The notes under the pieces: generated by a model
Seen by the model: the letters and a program-made list of their open reading frames with translations, nothing else
What the model was told of the DNA's origin: nothing
Database searches by the model: none
NCBI GenBank assembly: GCA_016873615.1
Contig: VGWX01000018.1
Coordinates: 1-35,927, forward strand
Direction of reading: 5' to 3'
From: Nitrospira sp.
GTDB taxonomy: Bacteria > Nitrospirota > Thermodesulfovibrionia > Thermodesulfovibrionales > SM23-35
DNA length: 35,927 nt
Position numbers and translations under genes: made by a program
Shown: piece after piece, positions 16,064 through 23,591 of the stretch
How positions within the stretch are numbered: the first letter of the stretch is position 1
Layout of the letters: each line of letters starts with the position of its first letter

Positions 16064-18088
16064 TTAATGTCCTGTTTCGATTACTTTGGAAATAGTGTCA
16101 CCGAGTTCTTCAATCTGGTACGGTTTTGTAATGACGCCGTGAAATCCGTATTGTTTATAATCAGACATTACAGGATCGTTCGAATAACCACTTGATACAA
16201 TTGTTTTAACGTCAGGGTCAAGCTCAATCAGTTTTTTAACAGCCTCTTTACCCCCCATTCCGCCTGCTATGGTTAAATCCATGATTACCGCTTTAAAAGA
16301 GTCTCCTGATTCGATGGCCTTTTTATATAACTTAATTGCTTCATCCCCATCTCCGGCAAATACGACATTATATCCGAGACTGCCTAACATAAATCCTGTG
16401 GTTTTTCTGACCGCTTCTTCATCATCCATAAACAGAATCTTCCCTGATCCTTTCAGTTTAGTTTTATGATCAGCAGAATGCAGCAAAACTTTCTCTTTTG
16501 ATGCCGGGAGATAGATATGGAATGTTGTCCCGCTTCCCATTTTTGAGTCTACAGTAATCTGGCCGTCATGTTTCTTGATAATGGAATATGCAGTAGCAAG
16601 CCCGAGACCGCTTCCTTTATGTTTTGTTGTGAAATAGGGGTCAAAAATCTTCTGCAGATATTCACCTGATATGCCGATGCCCTGGTCTTTAATGGATATT
16701 TTTACATACTCACCGGCCTTGAGTGACATAAGATCACTTTCAGTAAGTGTGACATTTTCAAACCGGATGTTAATGATTCCACCCTCCGGCATGGCCTGAT
16801 CAGCATTTATAATCATATTGTTGATAACCTGGCTTATCTGCCCTGCATCAACTTTGACTGTCCAGATATCTTCAGGGAAGGAAAAGTCGAACCTTACATT
16901 GGAACCCCTTAAGGCAAACCGTGCGGAGTCTTTTACCAGCTCGACTATAGAAGTTGCCTTCTTAATGGGTGCTCCTCCTTTTGAAAAGGTCAGGAGCTGA
17001 TAAGTCAGATCCCTCGCCCTGAGTGATGCTTTCTCCGCGTCTTCCAGTATTTGTGATAATTCGTCGGGAGAATCGATATAGAGCTTTATCAGTGAGATAT
17101 TACCCATGATAGAGGTGAGTAAATTATTAAAATCATGCGCGATACCGCCGGCAAGGACACCCAATGATTCGAGTTTCTGCGCCCTGAGAAGTTCTTCTTC
17201 CATTTTCTTTTGTTCACTGACGTCTCTCACTACTTTTACCCATCCGATATGATTATTCTTTTCATCTTCAAGAGGCAATACCGTCTGCTCTACGGGGAAG
17301 ATCGTACCATCCTTGTGTTTCATATTGAACTCACGCAGGTACATAAATCCCCTTTCCCTTAAGGCGGATTGGAGATTGGCATCAAACTTTTCTTTATCCT
17401 TTTCACTGATATGCAAAAAGCGCGTAGTCCGGTCTAACAGTTCTGCCCGGTCATAACCGAATATTTTTTCTGCTGCGGGATTGCAGTCGATGACATTTCT
17501 GGTTTTTGCGTCAATGATGAAAACAGCGTCATGCAGACTGGCAAATGTCTTCTCCAGCAATTGCTTGGATTTCCTGAGGGCTTCCTCAGACTGGTATATT
17601 GTCCTGATCGGCAAAAAATATAATATAAGGAAAGCCCCTGCTCCTATCGGCAGCATTAATAACAAAATCACTAAGGTTTTTGTCAATAACTTATTAACTG
17701 AACGGTATATCTGAAGTTCGCCGACAACAGCCCCGGCATCCATGAGTTTAAAAGAACGCATGATAAACGGCTCTTCCACTTTGGTTGTATTTTCAGCAAT
17801 GACCTCGCCATTTGCATTAAGGGTTTTCCATTTTTCCGCATATCCCTTATTCGGATAATCAGATAAGACTTCCTGAAGCCTGTGCTGTTCGAATTCCCAG
17901 ATGTCAGGATTCATGCTGATTATCTGCATTATTTGTCCCGAACCTATCTGGCCCTGGGTCTCAAGGCTTCCAACCATATATTCATAAGCAATTAAAAAGT
18001 ATCCAAGAGGAAAGATGATGACAACAATGCTGATAATAATCCCTGAAAGCCAGGCAATAACAGGCGTTATGTGTTTTCTGGATGTCAT
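16064..18088 (-). CDS. Membrane hybrid histidine kinase (PAS-HisKA-HATPase-REC)
   Basis: 674 aa. Transmembrane helices at about 12-35 and 135-160 enclose a roughly 100-residue periplasmic sensor loop. A PAS domain (about 175-295) follows. The phosphoacceptor is His318 in GGIAHDFNNLLT. The ATPase has the N box INNMIINADQA (422-432), G1 DQGIGI (468-473), F box FTTKH and G2 GSGLGLA. A C-terminal receiver has Asp604 (VIMDLT) and Lys655. With no HTH output, a separate response regulator or phosphotransfer protein is needed; none is nearby. The upstream gene, 3 bp away, encodes a periplasmic binding protein that could feed the sensor loop. Confidence 0.93.
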   Translation of the reverse strand: MTSRKHITPVIAWLSGIIISIVVIIFPLGYFLIAYEYMVGSLETQGQIGSGQIMQIISMNPDIWEFEQHRLQEVLSDYPNKGYAEKWKTLNANGEVIAENTTKVEEPFIMRSFKLMDAGAVVGELQIYRSVNKLLTKTLVILLLMLPIGAGAFLILYFLPIRTIYQSEEALRKSKQLLEKTFASLHDAVFIIDAKTRNVIDCNPAAEKIFGYDRAELLDRTTRFLHISEKDKEKFDANLQSALRERGFMYLREFNMKHKDGTIFPVEQTVLPLEDEKNNHIGWVKVVRDVSEQKKMEEELLRAQKLESLGVLAGGIAHDFNNLLTSIMGNISLIKLYIDSPDELSQILEDAEKASLRARDLTYQLLTFSKGGAPIKKATSIVELVKDSARFALRGSNVRFDFSFPEDIWTVKVDAGQISQVINNMIINADQAMPEGGIINIRFENVTLTESDLMSLKAGEYVKISIKDQGIGISGEYLQKIFDPYFTTKHKGSGLGLATAYSIIKKHDGQITVDSKMGSGTTFHIYLPASKEKVLLHSADHKTKLKGSGKILFMDDEEAVRKTTGFMLGSLGYNVVFAGDGDEAIKLYKKAIESGDSFKAVIMDLTIAGGMGGKEAVKKLIELDPDVKTIVSSGYSNDPVMSDYKQYGFHGVITKPYQIEELGDTISKVIETGH

Positions 18089-18091
18089 GCC

Positions 18092-18937
18092 TTATTTAGA
18101 GGCGCCCCTGATCATTGAATTGCCTGATTCCTGCAGGATCCTTTCGGCTTCCGGTGATCTGATGAAATCAATAAACCGCTTTACTGCAGCGGTTGGTTCT
18201 TTTTTGATTATCATAGCATGTGACTTAACAATGGGATATGCCTCATTAACCCTGTTTTTGACCATCGGGGGCTGACCATTATACGAGAGTATCTTCAGGT
18301 CACGTTTTTCAGAGATGATCTGTGTTAGGGTACAAAATCCCAAAGCCCCGTGAGTCTTTTCTATCATATCAGCAGTCTCCTGGTCAGTCAGCGCAACTAT
18401 CCTCCATTGCCTGGACATGGCAATATCCATTGCATTGCTCATTTCAGGGGATATATTCTTAACGACAATGGCATTGCTCTCGGCAGGCTGACGCAGTATT
18501 AAGCGGATGCGTTCCCCATTTGGCCATGTCTGAGTGGCGCCTTTATAGATTTTTACAAGTTCCTGTGTGCTTATATCAGAGACAGTGATATTTTTCTTTG
18601 TAACAAATATAATAGGGGTTTTTGAATATTCGATTACAGACAGTCCCAGTTTGCGTTCTTCATCATCCAATGGCCTGCCGATGACCCCGATATCGAGAGC
18701 CCCTTTTGAAACAGCCTTAATACCCCCTACACTTCCTAAACTCGGCAATACAACCACCTTAACTCCAGGGCGTTTTTTCTCAAAAGCTGCGGCAAGCATT
18801 TTCATCGAACCCAGAGCGCTGCCTGCACCTCCTATCTTTATTTCCTCAGCTGCAAAGACACTTGTGCATAACGTGAAGATTGTTATAAGCACGACTGATA
18901 AGAAACTTCCTATAAATAACCTTATTCTTTTTGACAT
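18092..18937 (-). CDS. PstS-like periplasmic substrate-binding protein paired with a histidine kinase
   Basis: 281 aa from the ATG at 18937, which has a GGGAGGAG site; a longer frame to 18982 adds 15 non-signal residues. The signal peptide is residues 1 to about 29 (ends VFAA). The mature part, EIKIGGAGSALGSMKMLAAAF, SLGSVGGIKAVSKGALDIGVIGR and the C-terminal FIDFIRSPEAERILQESG, follows the PstS/PBP type II fold. The PstS loop DGSTTV is replaced by GGAGSA, so the ligand may be a different oxyanion or a small solute. No permease gene is next to it. It ends 3 bp before the kinase, so a sensory role is likely. Confidence 0.85.
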   Translation of the reverse strand: MSKRIRLFIGSFLSVVLITIFTLCTSVFAAEEIKIGGAGSALGSMKMLAAAFEKKRPGVKVVVLPSLGSVGGIKAVSKGALDIGVIGRPLDDEERKLGLSVIEYSKTPIIFVTKKNITVSDISTQELVKIYKGATQTWPNGERIRLILRQPAESNAIVVKNISPEMSNAMDIAMSRQWRIVALTDQETADMIEKTHGALGFCTLTQIISEKRDLKILSYNGQPPMVKNRVNEAYPIVKSHAMIIKKEPTAAVKRFIDFIRSPEAERILQESGNSMIRGASK

Positions 18938-19033
18938 AATGATCTGCTCCTCCCTGATCAAAAAGTTATTTTGGCAATACATCTGATGCGGGTTAAGATG
19001 CCCATTTTATTGAATTAATCACCTCGTATATAT

Positions 19034-19115
19034 TGTCATTCTGGCTTGTCCAGAATCTTTCTTGTCTGTTATTCATATTTTTTTAAAGAAGGATGCCGGA
19101 CAAGCCGGCATGACA
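19034..19115. repeat. Interspersed inverted-repeat element (paired hairpins), copy 1
   Basis: TGTCAT at the left end and ATGACA at the right end bracket about 80 bp with two hairpins. The left is ATTCTGG-CTTGT-CCAGAAT and the right is ATGCCGG-ACAAG-CCGGCAT. Their 5-nt loops (CTTGT and ACAAG) are exact complements, so the whole unit is also a long imperfect inverted repeat. It lies in the gap between the binding-protein gene and the cupin gene. The rest of that gap (18938-19217) holds no gene I can support. Confidence 0.75.
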
Positions 19116-19217
19116 AACATAAAAGCTCAGGGTATCAGTCGTAACCTTAGACACATATCAGAAATATACAAAATAATGGGGGAAGATTCAAGAAAGGCTC
19201 TACAATTGCTTAAATTT

Positions 19218-19553
19218 TCAGTGGTGTCCTTTTTCCGAGTGACCGCCTGCAATAACATATACGGCATCGGATTCAGCCTTGTTCTCAAGAAAGCATTCAT
19301 GGTTGCCTTTTATATGGAAGGCAGAACCTTCCTTCAGACAAAACTTGCAATAACCTGTTACATGCAGATCACCTTTTACGGCAAGGACGATCTCTTCGTG
19401 CCCCTTGCCGGGGTTTATGGCCCTTGCTTTTTCATGTGGTTTCATAAGACCGTATATCATATAACAGGCATGGCTGCCTGTATCCTGAAAACCGAGGATG
19501 TATTCTCTGTTTTCAGAAGTCAATGCCTTTTGTTTCAGTTCAAAAATCCTCAT
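19218..19553 (-). CDS. Small single-domain cupin protein
   Basis: 111 aa. The sequence GKGHEEIVLAVKGDLHVTGY matches the spacing of cupin motif 1 (G, H, then E and G) and GSAFHIKGNHECFLEN resembles motif 2. It ends in a His-rich tail (GGHSEKGHH) that could bind metal. AAGGAG lies 8 nt before the ATG. It is the last gene of the mla-cNMP cluster, 28 bp after the cNMP-binding gene. No enzymatic role can be inferred. Confidence 0.7.
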   Translation of the reverse strand: MRIFELKQKALTSENREYILGFQDTGSHACYMIYGLMKPHEKARAINPGKGHEEIVLAVKGDLHVTGYCKFCLKEGSAFHIKGNHECFLENKAESDAVYVIAGGHSEKGHH

Positions 19554-19581
19554 TATGCAACTCCTTTATTTCATGAAAATA

Positions 19582-20049
19582 TCAGAAAATATCTGTGAGA
19601 CGTTCGGTTGCCTTGCGCAGACGGAGGGAAAGGATACGTATGAGATTTTTCAGGACCTTTATGCCTGTAACCGGATGCTGATGCATGAAATTATCCAATG
19701 TCTCATTTCTGAGGATCAGCATTGTCGTATTCTCAACAGCCTCAACAGTAGCAGAACGGTTGTGACTGTCGAAGATGGAGAGTTCACCAAAAAGGGCGCC
19801 GGATCCCAATATTGCTATTATTAATTGATTCCCTTTGAACTCGGTCTGTTTTTTCACTTCCAGTTTCCCCGAAACAATAAAACCCATGAAATCACCCGGC
19901 TCACCCTCTTTAAAAACAACTGTATGCGCAGGGTATGTCGCCAGTTCAAAGAAAGAAGAGATTTTATTGATATCCTCATCATCGAGCTGAGAGAATATCA
20001 TCTCATGTCTCATCTTCTTAAGCTGTTCGCATATTGAATGGTCTGTCAT
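19582..20049 (-). CDS. Cyclic-nucleotide-binding domain protein
   Basis: 155 aa, almost entirely one cNMP-binding (CAP-type) beta-barrel: FKEGEPGDFMGFIVSGKLEV, then LGSGALFGELSIFDSHNRSATVEAVENTTML, which includes the phosphate-binding cassette (FGELSIFDSHNRSATV). Unlike Crp/Fnr regulators it has no C-terminal helix-turn-helix. Similar stand-alone domains accompany transporters and kinases. It lies 17 bp downstream of mlaD and probably in the same operon, so it may regulate the transporter allosterically; that is inference. Confidence 0.85.
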   Translation of the reverse strand: MTDHSICEQLKKMRHEMIFSQLDDEDINKISSFFELATYPAHTVVFKEGEPGDFMGFIVSGKLEVKKQTEFKGNQLIIAILGSGALFGELSIFDSHNRSATVEAVENTTMLILRNETLDNFMHQHPVTGIKVLKNLIRILSLRLRKATERLTDIF

Positions 20050-20066
20050 ATCTTATTTGCCTGCTG

Positions 20067-20507
20067 TTATTTCTTTTCAAAAATATATTTACTGATCAAT
20101 TCCTCGATATCCACTGTTGATTCTGTTTCTGATATCATGCCGTTGGGCTTTATATATTCCTCTGCTCCACCCGGCGAAATCTTGACATACTTATCGCCGA
20201 TAATGCCCTGTGTCCTGATGCTTGCAATGGAATCTTCCTGAAGCCTTATCCCGGGATTGATCAATAATTCTACAATTGCCTGATAATTATCGAGGGTTAT
20301 TTTTGCGACTTTGCCGACTTTAACCCCTGCTATCTCAACTTCCGAACCCTCTTTCAGTCCCCCAATGTTTGCGAAGCGTGCCTTAACCGGATACTGTTTT
20401 GTAGCGAAGATACTGACATCCCCCAGCTTGATTGAAAGATAGGCCATGCACAAGAGCCCGGCGATAATAAAAATCCCAACAGCTGTTTCAGTAGTTATTC
20501 TGTTCAT
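20067..20507 (-). CDS. mlaD: MlaD-type MCE protein of the phospholipid transporter
   Basis: 146 aa. One N-terminal membrane helix (VGIFIIAGLLCMAYLSI) anchors a single MCE domain in the periplasm: FANIGGLKEGSEVEIAGVKVGKV, then SIRTQGIIGDKYVKISPG, the conserved beta-barrel blocks. MlaD hexamers form the lipid channel on MlaE/F. The size matches the compact one-MCE type. It starts 3 bp after mlaF ends. Confidence 0.93.
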   Translation of the reverse strand: MNRITTETAVGIFIIAGLLCMAYLSIKLGDVSIFATKQYPVKARFANIGGLKEGSEVEIAGVKVGKVAKITLDNYQAIVELLINPGIRLQEDSIASIRTQGIIGDKYVKISPGGAEEYIKPNGMISETESTVDIEELISKYIFEKK

Positions 20508-20510
20508 ATA

Positions 20511-21284
20511 TCAACCCTCCACCTGTTCACTTTCATATATATATCCCATTGTTTTCTGCACAAATTCCTTTATAAAGGGATTCTCAGAGGTCTGAAAATC
20601 TTCGGGCGGCAAACAGTCCTGGATGACTCCATCGTGAAGCAGCGCTACATAATCAGCAAGCTTGAAAATCTTTGGCACATCGTGGCTGACAATCAGGGCG
20701 GTATACCCTAATTTCGACTGGGTCTTAAAAAAGACGCGGTACATTTCATTGCTTTTTGCAACGTCTAATCCGGTTGTCGGTTCATCAAAGAATACTATTT
20801 TAGGATTCAGGACAAGTGCCCTGGCAAGGCCGACCCTTTTCCTCATCCCCCCGCTGAGCTGCGCCGGGTATTTGTCATTGCTGCCTTCAATGTCCATTAG
20901 GTCCAGCTTCTCGTTTACGATTTTACGTATTTCTTCTTCCGAGGCTTTAGTCCGCTCACGTAACGGCAAGGCCACATTATCAAATACTGTCATAGAGTCA
21001 AAAAGAGCCGCATTCTGAAACAGAACGCCAAACTTGGACCTGATGGCTTTCAGGTCTTTCCTGCCTATCTTATTGATATCGTTCCCCTCTACCAGAACTT
21101 TGCCCTTATCCGGCCTTATAAGTCCCAGGATATGCTTCAGGATGAGACTCTTTCCTTTTCCGCTCTCCCCAACTATGACCGTTGTCTTGCCTTCATATAT
21201 GGAAAGATTAACCCCTTTCAGGATCTCCTGTGAGGCAAACCTTTTCCTAACATCTATCAATCGGATCATAGGTTCTGCATTCAT
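20511..21284 (-). CDS. mlaF: Phospholipid ABC transporter ATPase MlaF
   Basis: 257 aa. Walker A is GESGKGKS, the Q-loop is in GVLFQNAALFDSMTVFDNVALPL, the signature is LSGGMRKRVGLARAL, Walker B is IVFFDEPTTGLD, and the switch His is in VSHDVPKIF. GMRKRVGLARA and DSMTVFDNVA are typical of the MlaF/Ttg2A group. It energises MlaE lipid transport between the membranes. It overlaps mlaE by 4 bp. Confidence 0.95.
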   Translation of the reverse strand: MNAEPMIRLIDVRKRFASQEILKGVNLSIYEGKTTVIVGESGKGKSLILKHILGLIRPDKGKVLVEGNDINKIGRKDLKAIRSKFGVLFQNAALFDSMTVFDNVALPLRERTKASEEEIRKIVNEKLDLMDIEGSNDKYPAQLSGGMRKRVGLARALVLNPKIVFFDEPTTGLDVAKSNEMYRVFFKTQSKLGYTALIVSHDVPKIFKLADYVALLHDGVIQDCLPPEDFQTSENPFIKEFVQKTMGYIYESEQVEG

Positions 21285-22078
21285 ATAAGTACCGATGTAA
21301 TAAAATAATCTAAGACAAGTATGGAAACAGAAGAAAGCACAACCGCATTTGTTGTTACCCTGCTGACGCCTTCAGCCCCAAACCCTCCTTTTCTTTCCAA
21401 ATGCACAAAATACCCCTTGCCGGAACAAATCCAGACAACAATGAGACCGAAACACAGGGATTTTACAAATCCCATATAGATATCCTGAAATTCGACATCT
21501 TTATACATGCCTGAAAAATATGACCCTTCATTTAATCCCAGGAGCTTAACCCCTATAATATAACCGCCGAATATCCCGACGACATCGAATATGGCAGTAA
21601 GCAACGGCATGGATATAATTGCTGCAATGAATTTAGGGGCCAGGATATACTTGTGCGGGTCGATAGCCATGCATTCCAGGGCGTCAATCTGTTCCGAATT
21701 GCGCATGATGCCGATTTCTGCGCAGATGGCAGAGCCTGCCCTTCCTGTTACCATGAGCGCTGCTAAAACAGGACCTAATTCCCTTATGAGACTTAGGGCA
21801 ACCGCAGAGCCCAATAGCCCCTCGGAGCCGAATTTCCTCAGGGTGTTATAGCCCTGAAGACCGAGGACCATGCCGGTGAATAGACCGGTAAAGATAATAA
21901 CGAATATCGACAGGGCGCCTATGTTGTAAATCTGTTTTGTGATGTGTGAAATCTTGTAATACGGCAGTTTGAAGATGTTGATAATGACGTTAACAAGAAA
22001 GATTCCCATCCTGCCTGCCTGATCAACATAATAAAGAAATAAATCGCCTAATTTTTCAATATATTTCAGTAAGATCAT
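21281..22078 (-). CDS. mlaE: Phospholipid ABC transporter permease MlaE
   Basis: 265 aa with about five membrane helices. The conserved loop RELGPVLAALMVTGRAGSAICAEIGIMRNSEQIDALE is diagnostic for MlaE/Ttg2B permeases, and SGKGYFVHLERKGGFGAEGVSRVTTNAVV is the C-terminal conserved block. First gene of mlaEFD-cNMP-cupin. The ATG at 22078 has no strong ribosome site; the N-terminal 20 residues are amphipathic as usual for the family. The promoter region upstream is AT-rich without a clear -35/-10 pair. Confidence 0.94.
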   Translation of the reverse strand: MILLKYIEKLGDLFLYYVDQAGRMGIFLVNVIINIFKLPYYKISHITKQIYNIGALSIFVIIFTGLFTGMVLGLQGYNTLRKFGSEGLLGSAVALSLIRELGPVLAALMVTGRAGSAICAEIGIMRNSEQIDALECMAIDPHKYILAPKFIAAIISMPLLTAIFDVVGIFGGYIIGVKLLGLNEGSYFSGMYKDVEFQDIYMGFVKSLCFGLIVVWICSGKGYFVHLERKGGFGAEGVSRVTTNAVVLSSVSILVLDYFITSVLI

Positions 22079-22176
22079 CTTGTAATATTTACATAAAGTA
22101 TATTTAACAGATTTTGAATTTGGTATTAATTCATATATAATTAGAATCTGTCCTTAAACTAAGAATTAAGTTGTCC

Positions 22177-22251
22177 GTCATTCCCCGACTTGATCGGGGA
22201 ATCCAGTGTTTTCAATAGGTTCTGGATTGTCCGGTCAAGCCGTACAATGAC
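22177..22251. repeat. Interspersed inverted-repeat element (paired hairpins), copy 2
   Basis: GTCATT and AATGAC bound a 75-bp unit. The left hairpin is ATTCCCCGA-CTTGA-TCGGGGAAT, a perfect 9-bp stem. The right one is ATTGTCCGG-TCAAG-CCGTACAAT (8 of 9 pairs). Loops CTTGA and TCAAG are complementary, as in the copy at 19034. The rest of 22079-22350 contains only the mlaE upstream region and a promoter-like pair at 22302-22330. Confidence 0.78.
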
Positions 22252-22301
22252 AAAATACGACTTTATAAACAGACACTAATTAATAAAAATGCAAATAGTC
22301 A

Positions 22302-22330
22302 TTGATATTTCTCAAAATTGATTGTACATT
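22302..22330 (+). promoter_or_regulatory. Promoter candidate ahead of the haem/cytochrome genes
   Basis: TTGATA (22302-22307), 17-bp spacer, TACATT (22325-22330). It is the best promoter-like pair upstream of the small genes, ccsA, hemA and hemC, all on the plus strand. Confidence 0.45.
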
Positions 22331-22350
22331 TTAACTCTTTAGGGAGAAAA

Positions 22351-22500
22351 ATGCCAAAAGTAATTGTTTCTCTATGGACAGAAAAAAAAGGAGAGGCAAT
22401 GCCCTTCAAAATCAATAAACTTCCAGGTAATACTCGGTATTTTATCATATCCCATCAGGGACTTCCGGCTTCATTGAGTTTTCGAGGTCTGATGGTGTAA
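22351..22500 (+). CDS. Possible small protein (49 aa)
   Basis: The frame starts ATG at 22351 with AGGGAG 4 nt upstream and a promoter-like pair just ahead. The product begins MPKVIVSLWTEKKGEAM and ends LPASLSFRGLMV; no family is recognised. It might be a leader peptide for the downstream operon or chance coding. Evidence is only the ribosome site and promoter context. Confidence 0.3.
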   Translation: MPKVIVSLWTEKKGEAMPFKINKLPGNTRYFIISHQGLPASLSFRGLMV

Positions 22501-22510
22501 TATTTTTAAA

Positions 22511-22575
22511 GGGTTCAAGTGACCAGGGGTTCATGGGAGCCGGTGAATTGACGAACAAAACAAACACTTGAATCC
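22511..22575 (+). repeat. Long inverted repeat next to the 22576/22606 start
   Basis: GGGTTCAAGTG (22511-22521) and CACTTGAATCC (22565-22575) pair over 11 positions with one G-T pair around a 43-nt loop. A second alternative pairing exists between TTCATGG (22530-22536) and CCATGAG (22574-22580), so two structures exclude each other. The right arm ends exactly at an ATG (22576). It may be a low-complexity repeat remnant or a translation-control structure. Confidence 0.4.
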
Positions 22576-22605
22576 ATGAGCTACCGGATACTTACCCTTA
22601 TTGTA

Positions 22606-22776
22606 ATGAAAAACAGAATAGCCGAGGAGATCAGGAAAAAGGCTGTAAATAACAGACTGTCTTGCCCTGCTGCCAGAAAGATTGCAGAGGATCTCTCTGT
22701 TTCTTACAAGGAAGTCGGCAGGACCGCTGATGAGCTGAAAGTAAAGATTGCAGCCTGCGAGCTTGGTTGTTTCTGA
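22606..22776 (+). CDS. Small conserved-looking protein upstream of ccsA
   Basis: 56 aa from the ATG at 22606; the ATG at 22576 would add ten residues and neither has a strong ribosome site. The product MKNRIAEEIRKKAVNNRLSC continues with PAARKIAEDLSVSYKEVG and ends KIAACELGCF. The pattern of a short helical domain (about residues 20-50 may be a winged-helix-like recognition fold) and a terminal CxxxC-like pair resembles small uncharacterised proteins of Nitrospirota and relatives. Its stop overlaps the ccsA start by one base (TGATG), so the two are coupled. Confidence 0.6.
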   Translation: MKNRIAEEIRKKAVNNRLSCPAARKIAEDLSVSYKEVGRTADELKVKIAACELGCF

Positions 22777-23591
22777 TGGGGATAATATTATTTGAGCTTG
22801 CCCTGACCTTTTATTTTGCCGCTGCCATTGTCAGTATAACCGAACTATTCAAAGACTCAAAGATAACCTCTAAGATCATGCTTTTTTCAGCCGGAACCGG
22901 TTTTGCCATCCATACGATAAGCATCATTTATCGTTATGTAACAGCAGGCCACATCCCCATAACAAACCCGCATGAGGCAACGTCTTTCTTCGCATGGTGC
23001 ATAGTCCTTATCTTTTTTCTCTTGCAGTTGAGATATAAGGTCAGCCTCCTTTCTTCGTTTATCATGCCAGTTGTTTTTTTCATGATGCTTGCCTCATCGA
23101 TGTTGTCAAGGGAAATAAAGCCGTTAAGTCCCGACCTGCAGAGTTACTGGCTCGGCATTCATACCGTGCTTGCATTTCTCGGCAATGCTGCCTTTGCGCT
23201 TGCGTTCGGAATAGGCTGCATGTACCTCGTTCAGGAACATTATGTCAAATCAAAACGCCTCGGAGGCCTGTTCGAGAGGCTGCCGAGCTTACAGTCGCTC
23301 GATGAAATAAATTACAGGCTGATAACCATTGGATTTCCCCTGCTGACCCTTGCGATCATAACAGGCGCCTTATGGGCAGAGAGCGCCTGGGGGCGATTCT
23401 GGAGCTGGGACCCGAGAGAGACATGGTCCCTTGTAACATGGTTCATCTATGCGATTATACTTCATGCCCGCCTCGTTGCCGGGTGGAGAGGTAAAAGGGC
23501 TGCCCTTTTATCCATGATCGGTTTTCTCACAATCCTTATCGCCTTTTTTGGCATCAAATTACTCAGGAAAGGTCTTCATGTTTTCCTATGA
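22776..23591 (+). CDS. ccsA: System II cytochrome c biogenesis protein CcsA/CcsB (ResC-like)
   Basis: 271 aa with about eight membrane helices. The haem-handling motif WGRFWSWDPRETWSLVTW is intact, and His residues (NPHEAT near residue 71, WLGIHTV, and a C-terminal LHARL) supply haem ligands. These proteins export haem and attach it to apocytochrome c. I take ATG 22776 rather than the TTG at 22767. The genes hemA and hemC follow in one operon, a layout where related proteins have been called HemX. ATGA overlap with hemA. Confidence 0.92.
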   Translation: MGIILFELALTFYFAAAIVSITELFKDSKITSKIMLFSAGTGFAIHTISIIYRYVTAGHIPITNPHEATSFFAWCIVLIFFLLQLRYKVSLLSSFIMPVVFFMMLASSMLSREIKPLSPDLQSYWLGIHTVLAFLGNAAFALAFGIGCMYLVQEHYVKSKRLGGLFERLPSLQSLDEINYRLITIGFPLLTLAIITGALWAESAWGRFWSWDPRETWSLVTWFIYAIILHARLVAGWRGKRAALLSMIGFLTILIAFFGIKLLRKGLHVFL

